A program made the position numbers and the translations under genes. This document shows positions 21,888 to 33,067 of a DNA stretch of 64,000 nt, one piece after another. Each line of letters starts with the position of its first letter. Position 1 is the first letter of the stretch. The DNA comes from Diphasiastrum complanatum (taxonomy: Eukaryota; Streptophyta; Lycopodiopsida; Lycopodiales; Lycopodiaceae), in NCBI GenBank assembly GCA_029204225.1, contig CM055097.1, forward strand, positions 42,634,858 to 42,698,857. Reading direction: 5' to 3'. The notes beneath the pieces are model-generated. The model had not been told where the DNA came from and ran no database searches. It saw only the letters and a program-made list of their open reading frames with translations.

Positions 21888-22393
21888 TACTTTGACAGAG
21901 CTTATGATTCGTGAAGATTAGTATATATATCAGTTATGTTGTTGTTATGATTGGTAGTATGTTGAGAACAACAGTTTGATTGACATTGTTCGTGTTGTTG
22001 CAGATGGTGAATATTGTGGTAAATCACAAAACATTTGTGCACAATTTGATGGATATGTTTTGTTTCGGCACTGAGGTGTACATCTGCAATGTTGTGTGGC
22101 AGATTAGGAGGTGGACGGATTTTTTATACCTCCAGCAAAAGCGTGGATATTTTTTCCACAAAAGACCCCGGCCCTGACGGTACGACCTCTTCATGATTTG
22201 GCCTTCCGACTCCCTGAGCGAAAACACACTTTTTGGTGTTTTGCATCCCCTTGGTCCTTTGGCTGTTCGCTCTCGTCAGAACCGGCAACCTGCATAAATG
22301 CACTGCTCTCGTCAACAGCTTCAAGCTGATACCCATATTGCCCACTTAATTTTAATTTTTTTTTTTAAAATATTAAAAAAAATATTATATATT
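21888..22393. other. No gene; possible Helitron 3' flank
   Basis: AT-rich sequence, then a GC-balanced stretch around 22,170-22,320 with no recognisable domain. A related short-element end begins at 22,394. Confidence 0.4.
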
Positions 22394-22459
22394 ATGGTAC
22401 CGCGGATCAGTATGGATCCGCGGTACCGGGATCTGCGGATCCTGGTACCGCTGAATCTA

Positions 22460-22463
<4 letters not shown>
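22394..22463 (+). repeat. Right terminal repeat of a related hAT-like element
   Basis: The sequence resembles the right terminus of the full element at 28,983-29,052, with ATGGATCCGCGGTACCGGGA and an outer end CTATGAT running into (TA)n. Since the left end of the main element starts on the other side of the same (TA)n tract, two element ends face each other across it. Confidence 0.7.
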
Positions 22464-22505
<42 letters not shown>

Positions 22506-22553
22506 GTGCGTGTATATATATATGTATATATATATATATATCTATATATCTAT
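22462..22553. repeat. (TA)n/(CA)n tract at the left end of the hAT-like element
   Basis: TA dinucleotides with an internal CACACACACACGTGCGTG segment lie between two outward-facing element ends. This is the apparent insertion target. Confidence 0.8.
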
Positions 22554-22622
22554 ATCATAGGTCCCGCGGTACTGGGTACCGCGGATCCCGGTACCGCGGG
22601 ACCATACTGGTACCGCGGTACC
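22554..22622 (+). repeat. Left terminal inverted repeat of element B
   Basis: It starts ATCATAGGTCCCGCGGTAC and contains several GGTACCGCGG palindromes, so it can also fold on itself. It pairs with 28,983-29,052. Confidence 0.82.
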
Positions 22623-22929
22623 ATGATGGTACCGCTGGCGGTACCACAATATAATAATATATTTATTATTTAATATTTTTTTTGATTTTTTTTACCTAAA
22701 CCTACCCGCCCCCCTCGCATTTCCTCTGAAATTTTTTTGCGCCCTCTCCGCCCTGCCATCGCTGCTGGTTTTTCTTGCCTGCCTTTGATTCCTTGCGTCG
22801 CCCATCGCCCACGCAACGCCCTGCCTTGCATCTGATTTCCTTTGCCCTGCATTCGCCCATTTTCAGCGTCTCTCCAACAGTGAACCCTGCTGTTTTTTTT
22901 CCAGCAATCCATCCCTCATTTCATCTGCA

Positions 22930-25900
22930 ATGGTGCAATCCGACCTTTCCGGTCTGTGGGACGAGGTAGACATTGTCAGGCGGGTTGCCGACAAGGCCAA
23001 CAAGACCGGTCAGAAGATCGTGCGTTGCCGATACTGTCTCGTCGAGTTTGCTGCATCCCTCACTCGCCTTAAAGGCCATCTGCTCGGTGCACGCGCCAAA
23101 AATGGTGCCACCTTGAATGCTGCCCCTTGTGGCAGCATGACCGTCCCCGACAGGCAGCGACTACTGGACACCTACGGGCCGCGGCTCGTGGCAGGGGAGA
23201 ACACCATTTCGGAGGGCGTTCTCCGATTTTGCACCGCTCCTTATGTGACTAACCCAGAGTTGCTGCCTGCTTGGCTGGCACGCACGAGGAGAGGGAGTGC
23301 ATCCTCCTCCGGTCCCTTTGCCCCTCAGACAGCTCTGCCTCATGCACCCCCATCTGCTCAGATTCCGGTGGATCCCGTCCCATCGCGTCCGACAGTTGCC
23401 ACTGCGGTTCCACCACCACCCACTGTTGCTCACACTCCACCAGTCTACGACTTTCTCATGGACTCTCCGCCACCCGAGCAGGCCCAGGATGGTACTGGGC
23501 GGGCCTTCGAGGATGTGGAAGAGATCCCTTCTTCCTTCCCTTCCCATCCGGATGACCTCCTCAGCCAGCAGTTTTCGTACCCCATGCCAGATGTTGCCCC
23601 TCCACCAGTGCACCCCACCTATGCTGCTGCACCCATCCCTGCCAGTGCATCCCACTCTCCCCATTCCACGTCTACAGCCGATGCATCCACCAGCGCCCAG
23701 CCTGTCGCGTCATCGTCCATTCCCGTCACGGTTGGTGCACCGTGCTGGAGGTCCACCACCCGTCGTCCACCAGGGAGAGCCCTCGTGCAGCAGACCATTC
23801 GCGGCGCGCATCAGCCGCACATGGACAGAGAGGCCACACAGGCCGTGGCCAGTCTGGTTTACGAGCTGAACCTGCCCTTTGCCATCACCGACTCTGAGCC
23901 CTTCAGAAGGGCCTTCCGCCTTGCACAGTCTGTCATCCCTAGCTGGAGAGTCCCTAGTTCAGAGGTTGTCCGCACACACATGCTGAGGGATAGGGTCGAG
24001 TCCTTGTCTAGAGAGATGGAGCCTCTGCGTCGGCACTGGGCCACTTACGGTTGCAGCATCATGTCCGATGGCTGGACTGATGTCAGGAGGAGGCCGATCC
24101 TCAACATACTGGTCTCCAGCTGCATGGGCACACAGTTTTTGAGGGCAGTGGATTGCAGCAGGGGGGGGAGAGTCATATCTGCAGAGTTCATGTTTGATGT
24201 CATCAGGTCTTCCATCCTAGCCATAGGCCCACAGCATGTCGTCACGGTGGTGACAGACAATGCCACGAACTGCATTCAGATGGGTGTACTGAGGCCGAGT
24301 TCCCTCATATTGTTCATACCCCCTGTGCAGCCCACGGCATAGACCTTCTGATGGGGGACATTGGAGCACTTCCCTGGGTTAGAGCCATCGTCCGGGAGGC
24401 CCTCTTCCTGGTGACTTTTGTCACCAGAAAGAGGCGTGTTCTTGCCATGTTCCGGGTGTTCAGCCATCTGGACCTCCGTAAGCCAGCCCCCACGCGCTTT
24501 GCATTCGACTTGGTGGTCATCGACCGTTTGATCAGGTGCAGGGCCCAGCTTCTACAGATGGTTGCCAGTGATCTTTGGGGTGCCAGTACATTTCCGCACA
24601 CTGAGGATGGGGAGCACTTTTCTTCCACGGTGAGGGGAGACCAGTTCTGGAGGGATGCACAGACATTGTCAGGACTGCTTCGACCACTCTACATTGTGCT
24701 CCGCATGGCTGACAGCGAGGGGTCGACACTTGGACTGGTGTATGAGCTCATGGACCGGATTGAACAGTTCCTGCAGCTGCCCATCTTGCAGCCAGAGAGG
24801 TAAGCGGTACAGAGTTGCAATTGACCTTTATCTTTTCAGTACTTGCTAGTTTGTTTTTCTGCTTTTTCATAATGCCCTGAACCACATGCCCCTCACCTGC
24901 AGGATGACAGAGCTGAAGTTCATATGGGAGACGCGATGGAACTACTTCCACAGGAGTATCCACAGCGTTGCACACATGCTGCATCCCCTCTTCCTCTCTC
25001 CGACACAGATCGCAGACAGGGAGCTCGAGGCCGATTGGCTCCAGTACATTCACAGGGTGGGTCCACACATAGGTTTGGATCCTATCAGGCTCATGGAGGA
25101 GCTCGCTGCATTTCGTTTCGGCATGGGCACATTCGGCCACCCGGCTGCCCAGGATCCAGAGAGGAGGCAGCTACCCATTACCTGGTGGACCATGTTCGGT
25201 AGCACATACCCATCTATACAGCGTCTTGCACTGCGTGTCCTTTCTCAGGTATGCATCTCATTTTATCCTCCATTTTTTGTGTTTCGTTGAAGTTTCACCT
25301 CTGCCACAATGTGCTGAAGTATTTCAATGCACGCACCACATGACTGTGCTGCCTCCGTGTGTGAGCGTAACTGGAGCACATGGGCACTCATTCACACGAG
25401 GAGAAGAAACCGGTTGTCAGTGAGTCAGTTGGAGCGGTTGGTGTTCTGTAGCACCAACGCACGTCTCGCCAGGAGGCTTCCGACCATTACGAGCGCATTG
25501 CAGGTGATAAGCTAATCTTTCATAGCATGTTGGTTGACTCCTGGTATGTTGGTTTCATTTCTTGATAAAGTTGTCTCTCTGACATGCAAATTTTAAACCT
25601 TGCAGACGAAGATATCTGATTTGGAGCGCCAGGTTGACTTGCCTACGGACAGCACCCATCCCATGCCCGCAGATGACCTGGGCACACAGTTGATGGCAGA
25701 GAGAGAGGGAGCTTGCCGAGATGAGAGAGAGAGAGCTTGGGCTTGAGCACAGAGAGCCCCGATTGTATGAGGCAGATGAGCCAGTGTCAGAGGATGAGCA
25801 TGATGAGGATGAGCCCATTCGGGTTGTGTTTGCCAGACCAGAGAGGGATGAGGCAAATTATACAGGTGCAGGGCACACGCCACGGGCAGGGGTCACAGGT

Positions 25901-27235
25901 GCATCACGTGGCAGAGGTGGGACACATGGCACAGGTTATACCGGCAGACAGGCAGGGCACACAGGGGGGGGCAGTGGCATACCTACCTATGTCGACATGA
26001 TGGAGGAGGCTCTTGATAGAGGGCAGAGTGGTTTAGATGCCGGTCCCGCAGATGTTTGGATGCGTGCAGCACAGAGTCATGGCCGTTACTACGACAGCAC
26101 ACCAGAGGAGGCACCTGATGACTTTCATTGCACAGATTGGGAGGCCATGCAGGGTCTACAGGGTGCACATGATGAGGCACGGGATGAGGCTTGGGTTGAT
26201 TCAGGGGTTGGTGCACAGGATGATTCAGAGGTCGGTGCACAGGATGATTTAGAGGCTGGTGCACAGGATGAGTCCCAGAGCCCAGAGCATTTGTATTCGG
26301 ATGCCCAGCTGGCCGACTTGGTTGCCACATTGGATTCAGAGGCCCAGCAGATGCCGAGTGTCAGGGCGCCCCCATCATCTCTTGCCAGCATGCCACACAC
26401 AGAGTCCCAGCCAGAGCAGCCGCATGAGGTGCCTACAGTTCCTCCAGCTCCTCAGAGGGTGTATGTGCGTCGCACAGCTCCTCCAGTGCCATCGATGCCA
26501 TTTAGGCCTGCAGCCCCTCCATCGCCGTCCACTTCTGCAGCACCAGGTCTCCATGGCAGGCCACCATCTGTGCCCAGGTTTTCTCTTGCAGCGCCCACAT
26601 CCACAGTGGCTCCTCCAGTGGCAGCACCCACGTCACATCCTCCTCCTTTGGCAGCACCCAGGATGTACCAGTACCGGCCACCACAGCGCCCCTTTCAATA
26701 CATATCGCCACTGTACTCGCCTCCTGCACAGCCAGTTCCTCCACCTGCAGCAGCCCCACGGGCACACACTCCCACGAGCTCATCCTCCTCGCTCAGTTGC
26801 ACAGGGAGTTCCCTCTTTTGCTTCCCTATCCCAGCCGGCCTCAGCTTGGGCCCAGCCTAGCCAGCCAGGTGATTTGCATGGGGGTGACGAGGCATTGACA
26901 GCTCCTCTTGTCCGCAAGAGACCAGGCAGGCCCAAGGGTGCACCGAACAAGAAAGGCAAGGCACAGAAACTGCCAGGGAGGAGAGGACGACCACGCAGGG
27001 CTCCAGGTACAGGTAGAGGTGCAGTATCACAGCTAGTTGGAGCAGGTGTTGTTGGTTTGGCCTGCTTGGGGGCTGATGCGGAGGCTGATTGGGAGGATGA
27101 GGATGACGAGTCTTCCCCCTCGGATACACAGCCCATGCCAGTTCCAGACAGGCAGAGATATCGGCTGCGAGAGTCAGCTCGGGGCCCTGAGTTGTCTCCA
27201 GAGCATTCGTCTGAGTCAGAGCCAGAGCATTGATT
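22930..27235 (+). pseudogene. hAT transposase B with AT-hook C-terminal tail
   Basis: Exon 1 (22,930-24,799): a BED-type finger (CRYCLVEF...RLKGHLLG, residues about 33-60), a long Pro-rich linker, then DUF659 (YELNLPFAITDSEPFRRAF; CSIMSDGWTDVRRRPILNI; VVTDNATNC; HTPCAAHG). A one-base loss near 24,285 shifts the frame. GTAAGC and ACCTGCAG bound intron 1. Exon 2 (24,903-25,248) has FIWETRWNYFHRSIHSVAHM and WWTMFGSTYPSIQRLALRVL. Exon 3 (25,342-25,503) has CERNWSTWALIHTRRRNR, the hAT dimerisation domain. Exon 4 (25,606-27,235) holds an acidic, Pro-rich tail ending with AT-hooks RKRPGRPKG and GRRGRPRRAPG. Frameshifts near 25,700 and 26,800, plus AT instead of AG at the exon 3 acceptor, make it non-functional. 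Confidence 0.88.
26905..27010 (+). other. Two AT-hook motifs in the transposase tail
   Basis: VRKRPGRPKGAPNKKGK and KLPGRRGRPRRAPGTGRG each hold a GRP core in basic surroundings; the second has the canonical RGRP. AT-hooks bind the minor groove of AT-rich DNA. The detached hAT tail at 13,430-13,475 has the same type of motif. Confidence 0.8.
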
Positions 27236-27239
27236 GTGG

Positions 27240-27756
27240 CTCTGTTGTTTTAGTTTCAGTAATTTGTCTCTAGCAGACGGTCTACCATTGTACTCAGATG
27301 ATTTTTCACATTATATACAGTGTTTGGCCTACATTATTTGCTGCACATTGTGCGTATGTCGCTCTGTACATGTGATGCTTTATTTTATGTTGAAGAATTC
27401 TATGTGCGTGTGTGAATCCTATTTTCATTTAATTTCGTTTGAAGTGAATGCTAGCTTCACATATATGCACCTACATCATGAGCACAGCAATCACCCCTAC
27501 ACCCCAAACGACATTGAATAAACACATGTAATACATCTGCATTTAAAAAAATTACAAACATTGCATCTTACATGACCAGGCTCGCGTTGCACAAAAAACA
27601 ACTATGTATATATTCAACCGTTGTATCAGGATAACATCACATATACTGTCATTTTTTTAAGCAGCCATCTAGTTATTTGCTGCACCATAAACTGCCGAAA
27701 ACTACATAGCAACAGTCCGCCACATACGGGTGGACCTCATCTATTCTAAACATCCC
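27240..27756. other. 3' flank of the transposase gene, no ORF recognised
   Basis: AT-rich transcript-end-like sequence between two convergent reading frames. AATAAA occurs near 27,516 on the plus strand. Nothing else is recognised. Confidence 0.4.
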
Positions 27757-28114
27757 TCACTGATCCTCCACCGACTCCTCGCCCTCGTCTGGTGCATTGT
27801 TTTGTCGCTCTTGCTCTGCCTCCCGGTTAGCCCGAGCTGCCTCCTGGTTAGCCCGACGTCTGGCCGCCCTTTCCCTGACCATGATGAGCTGCCGTCGTGT
27901 GAAATTCATTCCGATCTGCTCATCCAGATCCAGCTCGACAGCGGGGACAGGATCCACAGCGGGGGCGGGTGGCTCTGGTTCCGAATTTCTCTGTCGAGTC
28001 TGTCGCAGCATCTCTCGGATATCTGCCTCTTGCTTCCGATGCCTCTCGTTGTGCCTTCGGATATCTTCCTCAAGCTTTCTCCTGGCTTCGCCCTCGGGCT
28101 TCGGTGTCAGCCAT
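27757..28114 (-). CDS. Convergent small charged coiled-coil ORF in element B
   Basis: The minus-strand frame 28,011-27,757 continues upstream to LEEDIRRHNERHRKQEADI. An ATG at 28,114 (MADTEA) is separated from it by an apparent one-base loss near 28,090. The whole would be about 115 residues: an Arg/Glu/Gln-rich helix, an acidic Pro-rich linker (EPEPPAPAVDP), then DEQIGMNFTRRQLIMVRER and AARRRANQEAARANREAEQE, ending EGEESVEDQ. Composition suggests a coiled coil that binds nucleic acid or protein. No family is recognised. Its place between the transposase stop and the right terminus, on the opposite strand, suggests a second element-encoded gene, but it could be chance in GC-rich DNA. Confidence 0.4.
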
Positions 28115-28336
28115 CTCGATCGACCTTCTCCTCACAGCACCCTGATCCTTGAACACCCTCTCACAGCACCCTGGCTCTCAAACAGCCTCTCACAGCCTGT
28201 CACCGGCTCTCGCTTGCTCTCTCACTGTCTATCACTAGCCCTCTCACAGCCTCTGAAAATGCCGACCACAATGGCATTGTGAGTGCCTATTTATCCCCAC
28301 AGCCTGATCGGCCATGTGGATCCCCATCATCCCTCC

Positions 28337-28510
28337 ATGTGCCTCCGTACCTGCCCCCATGTGATGCTCCCCCCTGTGTTGGTCTCCCATTGGGCCCATG
28401 GTCTGCTCACCCACAATGCCCATGTGCCTCTGTACTTGCCCCCATGTGATGCTACCCCCCTGTGTTGGTCTCCCATTGGCCCCTCGGTCTGCTCACTCGC
28501 AGTGCCCATG
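28337..28510. repeat. 85-bp tandem repeat, two copies and a partial third
   Basis: Units start ATGTGCCTCCGTACC at 28,337, ATGTGCCTCTGTACT at 28,422 and ATGTGCCATTGC at 28,508. Each contains CCCCCATGTGATGCT and CTGTGTTGGTCTCCCATTGG. They lie upstream of the minus-strand ORF. Confidence 0.8.
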
Positions 28511-28662
28511 TGCCATTGCAACAGTCCCCTGCATCATGTACTGTACCCTCTTTTTTTACACCCAGAACCCCCTTTTTTTACTTTTTTTTGTCCTTTTTTG
28601 GTAGTTAATATGCAAAAAAAAATTACTAAAAATATATTAAAAAATAAAAAAAAATATTAAAA

Positions 28663-28763
28663 ATGGTACCGCCCTGGTACCGCGGATCCCAGGGCGGTAC
28701 CGTACCGGCGGTACCGCTGTTATGGTACCGGCGGTACCATAACAGCGGTACCAGGGGACACTA

Positions 28764-28799
<36 letters not shown>

Positions 28800-28900
28800 T
28801 AGTGTCCCCTGGTACCGCTGTTATGGTACCGCCGGTACCATAACAGCGGTACCGCCGGTACGGTACCGCCCTGGGATCCGCGGTACCAGGGCGGTACCAT
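28663..28900. repeat. Near-perfect 238-bp palindrome centred on (AT)n
   Basis: Left arm 28,663-28,763 and right arm 28,800-28,900 are almost exact reverse complements around an AT run (28,764-28,799). Arms are made of GGTACCGC/GCGGTACC units and end next to the AT run with ACACTATGAT and ATCATAGTGT. These look like two element ends facing each other, of a TIR variant different from element B. Confidence 0.85.
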
Positions 28901-28982
28901 AATATAAAAAAAAAAAAAAATTCCCGTGTTATTTTTGCAAAAAAAAAAAATATTATTTTTTTTTGGTACCGCCGACCGATAT

Positions 28983-29048
28983 GGTACTGCGGTACCATAT
29001 ATGGTCCCGCGGTACCGGGATCTGCGGGACCTGGTACCGCAGGACCTA

Positions 29049-29052
<4 letters not shown>
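28983..29052 (-). repeat. Right terminal inverted repeat of element B
   Basis: On the minus strand it starts ATCATAGGTCCTGCGGTACC and matches the left TIR over its full length. (TA)n follows at 29,050-29,083, then single-copy-looking sequence. Confidence 0.82.
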
Positions 29053-29083
<31 letters not shown>

Positions 29084-29085
<2 letters not shown>

Positions 29086-32000
29086 TGGACTTAAACCATA
29101 TTCCTTTGTGTAAGTCGGATGTACAATTGACCTTAGGCACAATGGATGGAAAATGCAAGTATGTGCAAGATGGAACCAAAAGACAGATTCTACAAATAGG
29201 TATTCTCACATATGTTGTACAATGATTACGATGGGTATGATAGGTGGATTGTGCTTGGATGGAGTGGTACAAGTCCACGTAGGTTGAGGATACTTTTGTA
29301 TGGTACAACGAATCTTGATGATACCAACGGTACATAGCACTTCTAGCAAGTACGAGCGGCTTAATGAAGGTGATCAAGATAGACAACTATAGCAAGTTGG
29401 TACAATGAGGGTGGAGGGTATAAGAGTGCAACAGGTGAATCAAGGTAGCTCATGACAGATGGTCCAACTTACTATGTGTTATTGAATCTATTGTACTTGA
29501 CATGTACACATCAAAACTTGATCTTTGGCAAATGTCCAAGTAGATGATGGAAGGTACAAAATCAATCTTAGACAAGTGGATCCAGATCTGGAGGTGATGG
29601 TACAATCCTAGTTAATCGGATGCTAGTACAATGCCACTTGATGTGAGTTTCAACAGTCAGGTTGCACTTCACATAATTATTGTGATTTGCCCCTTTGAAT
29701 ATGGATAGAGATCAAAACAAGTTGAGTATGGTCGTACAACTAGTGAGTCTCAGCTCCAAGTCATTTGAGAGAAATCTCGGTTAGCAAGCCAATTTTTTTA
29801 GACTTGCCCTTCATATTGGAGGTCACGGACAGTGAATAAATTACTCTATCCACAAGGCGAATCTTAATATTCAACAAGGAAGATTGGTGAGTGAAGATAG
29901 AGATTTTAAAAAACGGTAAATAGCAAAAAAACCGCATTGATGTGAATGGCGTTGTGGGGTGCTTGAAAGTGATTTTCTTTAGTTTCTTATGGATGGGTGT
30001 GTTGTTTAACGTGTCCCTAATTTAAATAGCAACACAAAAAATGAATCAAACAATTTTTTACTAAACTTGCCAAAAGCAAAAAGTGAATGCAAGAAATTCA
30101 ATGAGTCGTCATGAGTCTGATGCACCTAATCTGTAGGTAGGCGTACCTTCAGATGATATAGGTGTTATTAGAATTTCCAATGACAACAACAAATGTTGCC
30201 GAAAGCATCCATTTATAATGCTATGAAAGCATTGAAGAGATTCTTGGGCTTGCCATTATACAATATGATTTTTTGAGTGTCCTTTCAAAGAGAATGCAAT
30301 CAACATTTTTCCACCTACCTAACCTTTTGCTTTTTGTTACAACCAAAATCAAGCCAAATGCAACTTTCACTCACTTCTCTCACACTATTCCTGCACTTTC
30401 CCTTTTCCAAAAACAATTTCAAGCTCACAATTCATGATTCTTCACCATTTTCATCATTCAAAATTATCATAGCATATAGAAATAGCAATATCAAGGGGAG
30501 CCAACCATAATGAGATCACATACATGTGCAATAACTATACATGCACAACAATGCATACAAGTACATGGTTGCATGCAACCCCGATGGGCCAAATCATGTC
30601 AAAATAAGGGTGGAGACATGCCCATGAAATAATAACCAAGAAAGCACACACATAAGATGAAGATCCACTGTCTTCGTGAGTTGGAAAATTGGAAAGTAAT
30701 GAATCTCCATCATTGTACATCTGTGATAGATAATCACTTGCAAGAGTTCTTGTCTAAGAACCCACTCTCCATCACAATATTGTCATAAGCATGAGATGTT
30801 TTGTTCTAGGCCTCAATTTACATGCAATGACAACTACAGGTGTACACTCATGTCACAAGATTGACATCCATTGCTTTCACTGTATCCCGTCTCCAAATCC
30901 ACCTACTCTTATAGGTGGAGAGGAGGTACAAGCTAGAGGAAAGGAGCCTTTTTTATGCACTATGAGTAGGGAAAAGTACACAAACTGTTTAGTAGGTTAG
31001 AGGAATCTTTCGTACTTCTTCCACCAAGTATTGAGATATATTGTGTCCTACGTTTTTTGAAACACATTAAGCATCAAAATTGTTACATATTAAGGCACTA
31101 CCATAAACTTTTAAGATTAGGTATTTGTTTTAGATTTCTCATGTGTTGACAAATCTGTATGTTTTCTCCAATTGATAGTGAGGCAATCGAACATCCCAAA
31201 AAATTCCTTGATGGAGGATATGTCTATCCAAATGAGTCCCTTGACAGAGAATTTGGACATCCAGATATGTACATCTCGATGAAAACCATTGTGAATTTGT
31301 ACATCTTGATGAAATCCTTGATAGACAAAATCCTCAAAGAAATTTGGACATTAAGATGGCATCCTTATCGGAGATTTGTGCATGTGATGCAATTTCTCGA
31401 TAAATTTAAAAATCTTGATTTGAAGATTTTCATGGAACAACACGTACCTTTGAATTCATGCTCATTTCAAATGCATTTGTCACTCGATTGTGATCATGAA
31501 ACTTTGGTTATGACTAACCTTGAGTTGCAAGTTGAATGATAAAGATCCAGTTAAGGCACACTAAGGTCCATATGCTCAATGCCAAGTAGACAGGTGCTAG
31601 CATGGGAAAAGGGGACGCCACAGAGAGAATAGGCCTTGGGAAATTGTTAGGGCCTGATAACATATCAAACATAAATCCGGACAAGCATATCAGCTAGAGG
31701 ATCATTTGTTTGACATATTTTTAAATGAGCACACAACCAAATTAGGCGATTAGGTTAGTTGAGTCGCTAGATGCGACTTGCTTAAGAGCTAGGGTGTGTA
31801 AGATTTAATATGACACCCGGGTATAGAGAGAAGAAAAAAACCCTCTATAGAGAGAGAAAGAGAGATTTAAGTTTAGAGAGAGAGAGAGTGTTCATGGGGG
31901 AGCTGATGTGTCACCTCTAAGAACTAGTAGACAATGTGGAACTTGAGCAAAATCTGGATTGAATGGCCAAAACTAAGCAAACTCAAATTTGATTTCTCTG

Positions 32001-32986
32001 CTGAACTTTACCGATTCTAGGTCCCAAATCACGTCAATTGTATGTGACTAAGCACCAAATAACCTGAAAATCATATGTGAATTTATCAAAAGCAAACTAA
32101 TATCAACTCATGAAGCGAATGTGATTAAAGTTTGGGAATTTCGCCCCAACAAACAAAGTGAATTGGTGGTTGAATAAACTAAGGCCGAAAATGCTCAATA
32201 AAAATGACTGTCAAGAAGTCAAATTGTCTTTCATGTAATCTGCAAAACAGAAAAGATAGTTGGTATGTTCAATACTTACAAATTGATTTCAGCAGTACCT
32301 CAGAAGATATGTGAAAAGAGCTTGGAGCTAAGATCCACAATTCAAGCCAAGAGTTGCTTGGCAATAAGAAAAAGCTCTTTTGGAAAGGTTATGCACTGCT
32401 ATGAAGAAACAGACACCCAAAAAGGTAGCACCCATTTGCTTATGTTCTCCCAATGAGAACCCTAACCATAACTCTCATGTACTCCTACTCTATGGTACAC
32501 CAAGATATTCCTTCTAGGCTATGCTTTGGACATTCCAATGATTGTGATATTGGATCAAATGCAAATCCACACGATCTATAGTCCTCTCTAAGCAAGATCC
32601 CAATTCAGCTACAATCAACATAACTCTCATGTACTCCTACTCTATGGTACACCAAGATATTCCTTCTAGGCTATGCTTTGAACATTCCAATGATTGTGAT
32701 ATTGGATCAAATGCAAATCCACACGATCTATAGTCCTCTCTAAGCAAGATCCCAATTCAGCTACAATCAACAAGCACTATCAAGTATAGGCTATGTTGTT
32801 TGTTCACTACACTGATGGATTTGGAAATTTTGTCAACCAACGACGCTTGTATGAATTGATTTGTGCTAACACCAACCAAGAAAACCTTGAATGATTAGGC
32901 CAAAACAATAAGTTTATAGCTCAACAGCAACAGGTTATTCATCATAGAAAAATATATAAATGATAACCATCAATTTAAGCACTTAC
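29084..32986. other. Intron-like sequence without recognised genes
   Basis: AT-rich, stop-rich sequence between element B and ICME exon 4, probably ICME intron 4. I searched the minus strand for the next ICME exon (KAWG, DYRNFPQG, GQSAGAH) and did not find it. A 152-bp tandem duplication lies at 32,468-32,772. Confidence 0.5.
32468..32772. repeat. 152-bp tandem duplication
   Basis: Two adjacent copies starting AACTCTCATGTACTCCTACT (32,470 and 32,622) differ by one base that I can see (TTTGGACATT versus TTTGAACATT). The near identity implies a recent event. Confidence 0.9.
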
Positions 32987-33067
32987 CCGATAATCCATGC
33001 ACCACCGGTGACGAATGCCACGGCAGGCTTTGGTTTATTCAACTTCTGAGGCAAATATAAATCCAAT
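32987..33067 (-). CDS. ICME: ICME exon 4
   Basis: 81 bp between TTCACAG and GTAAGT. It encodes [18 protein letters not shown] followed by VTGGAWIIG, the oxyanion-hole strand. It is separated from exon 3 by a 12,086-bp intron. Confidence 0.92.

Larger units (their letters stand above)
22554..29052 (+). mobile_element. hAT-like DNA transposon B with 70-bp TIRs in (TA)n
   Basis: Left (22,554-22,622) and right (28,983-29,052) ends form inverted repeats beginning ATCATAGGTCC. By eye about seven substitutions and one indel separate them over 69/70 bp. Both are rich in GGTACCGCGG palindromes and both are flanked outside by (TA)n. The interior contains a BED-DUF659-hAT transposase gene (22,930-27,235, plus), a convergent small ORF (27,757-28,114, minus) and a nested palindromic repeat (28,663-28,900). 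The target duplication cannot be read because both flanks are TA repeats. The element lies to the left of the ICME exon 4 and so may sit in its intron 4. Confidence 0.8.

Noticed and set aside
28637-29386. 249-codon minus frame with Tyr-Ile repeats
   Set aside because: It reads through the GGTACCGC palindromes and (TA)n tracts; palindromes make open frames on both strands.
31159-31539. 126-codon plus frame
   Set aside because: The DNA has internal near-repeats (TTGGACAT, CTTGATGAA) and AT-rich codons, and resembles no family.
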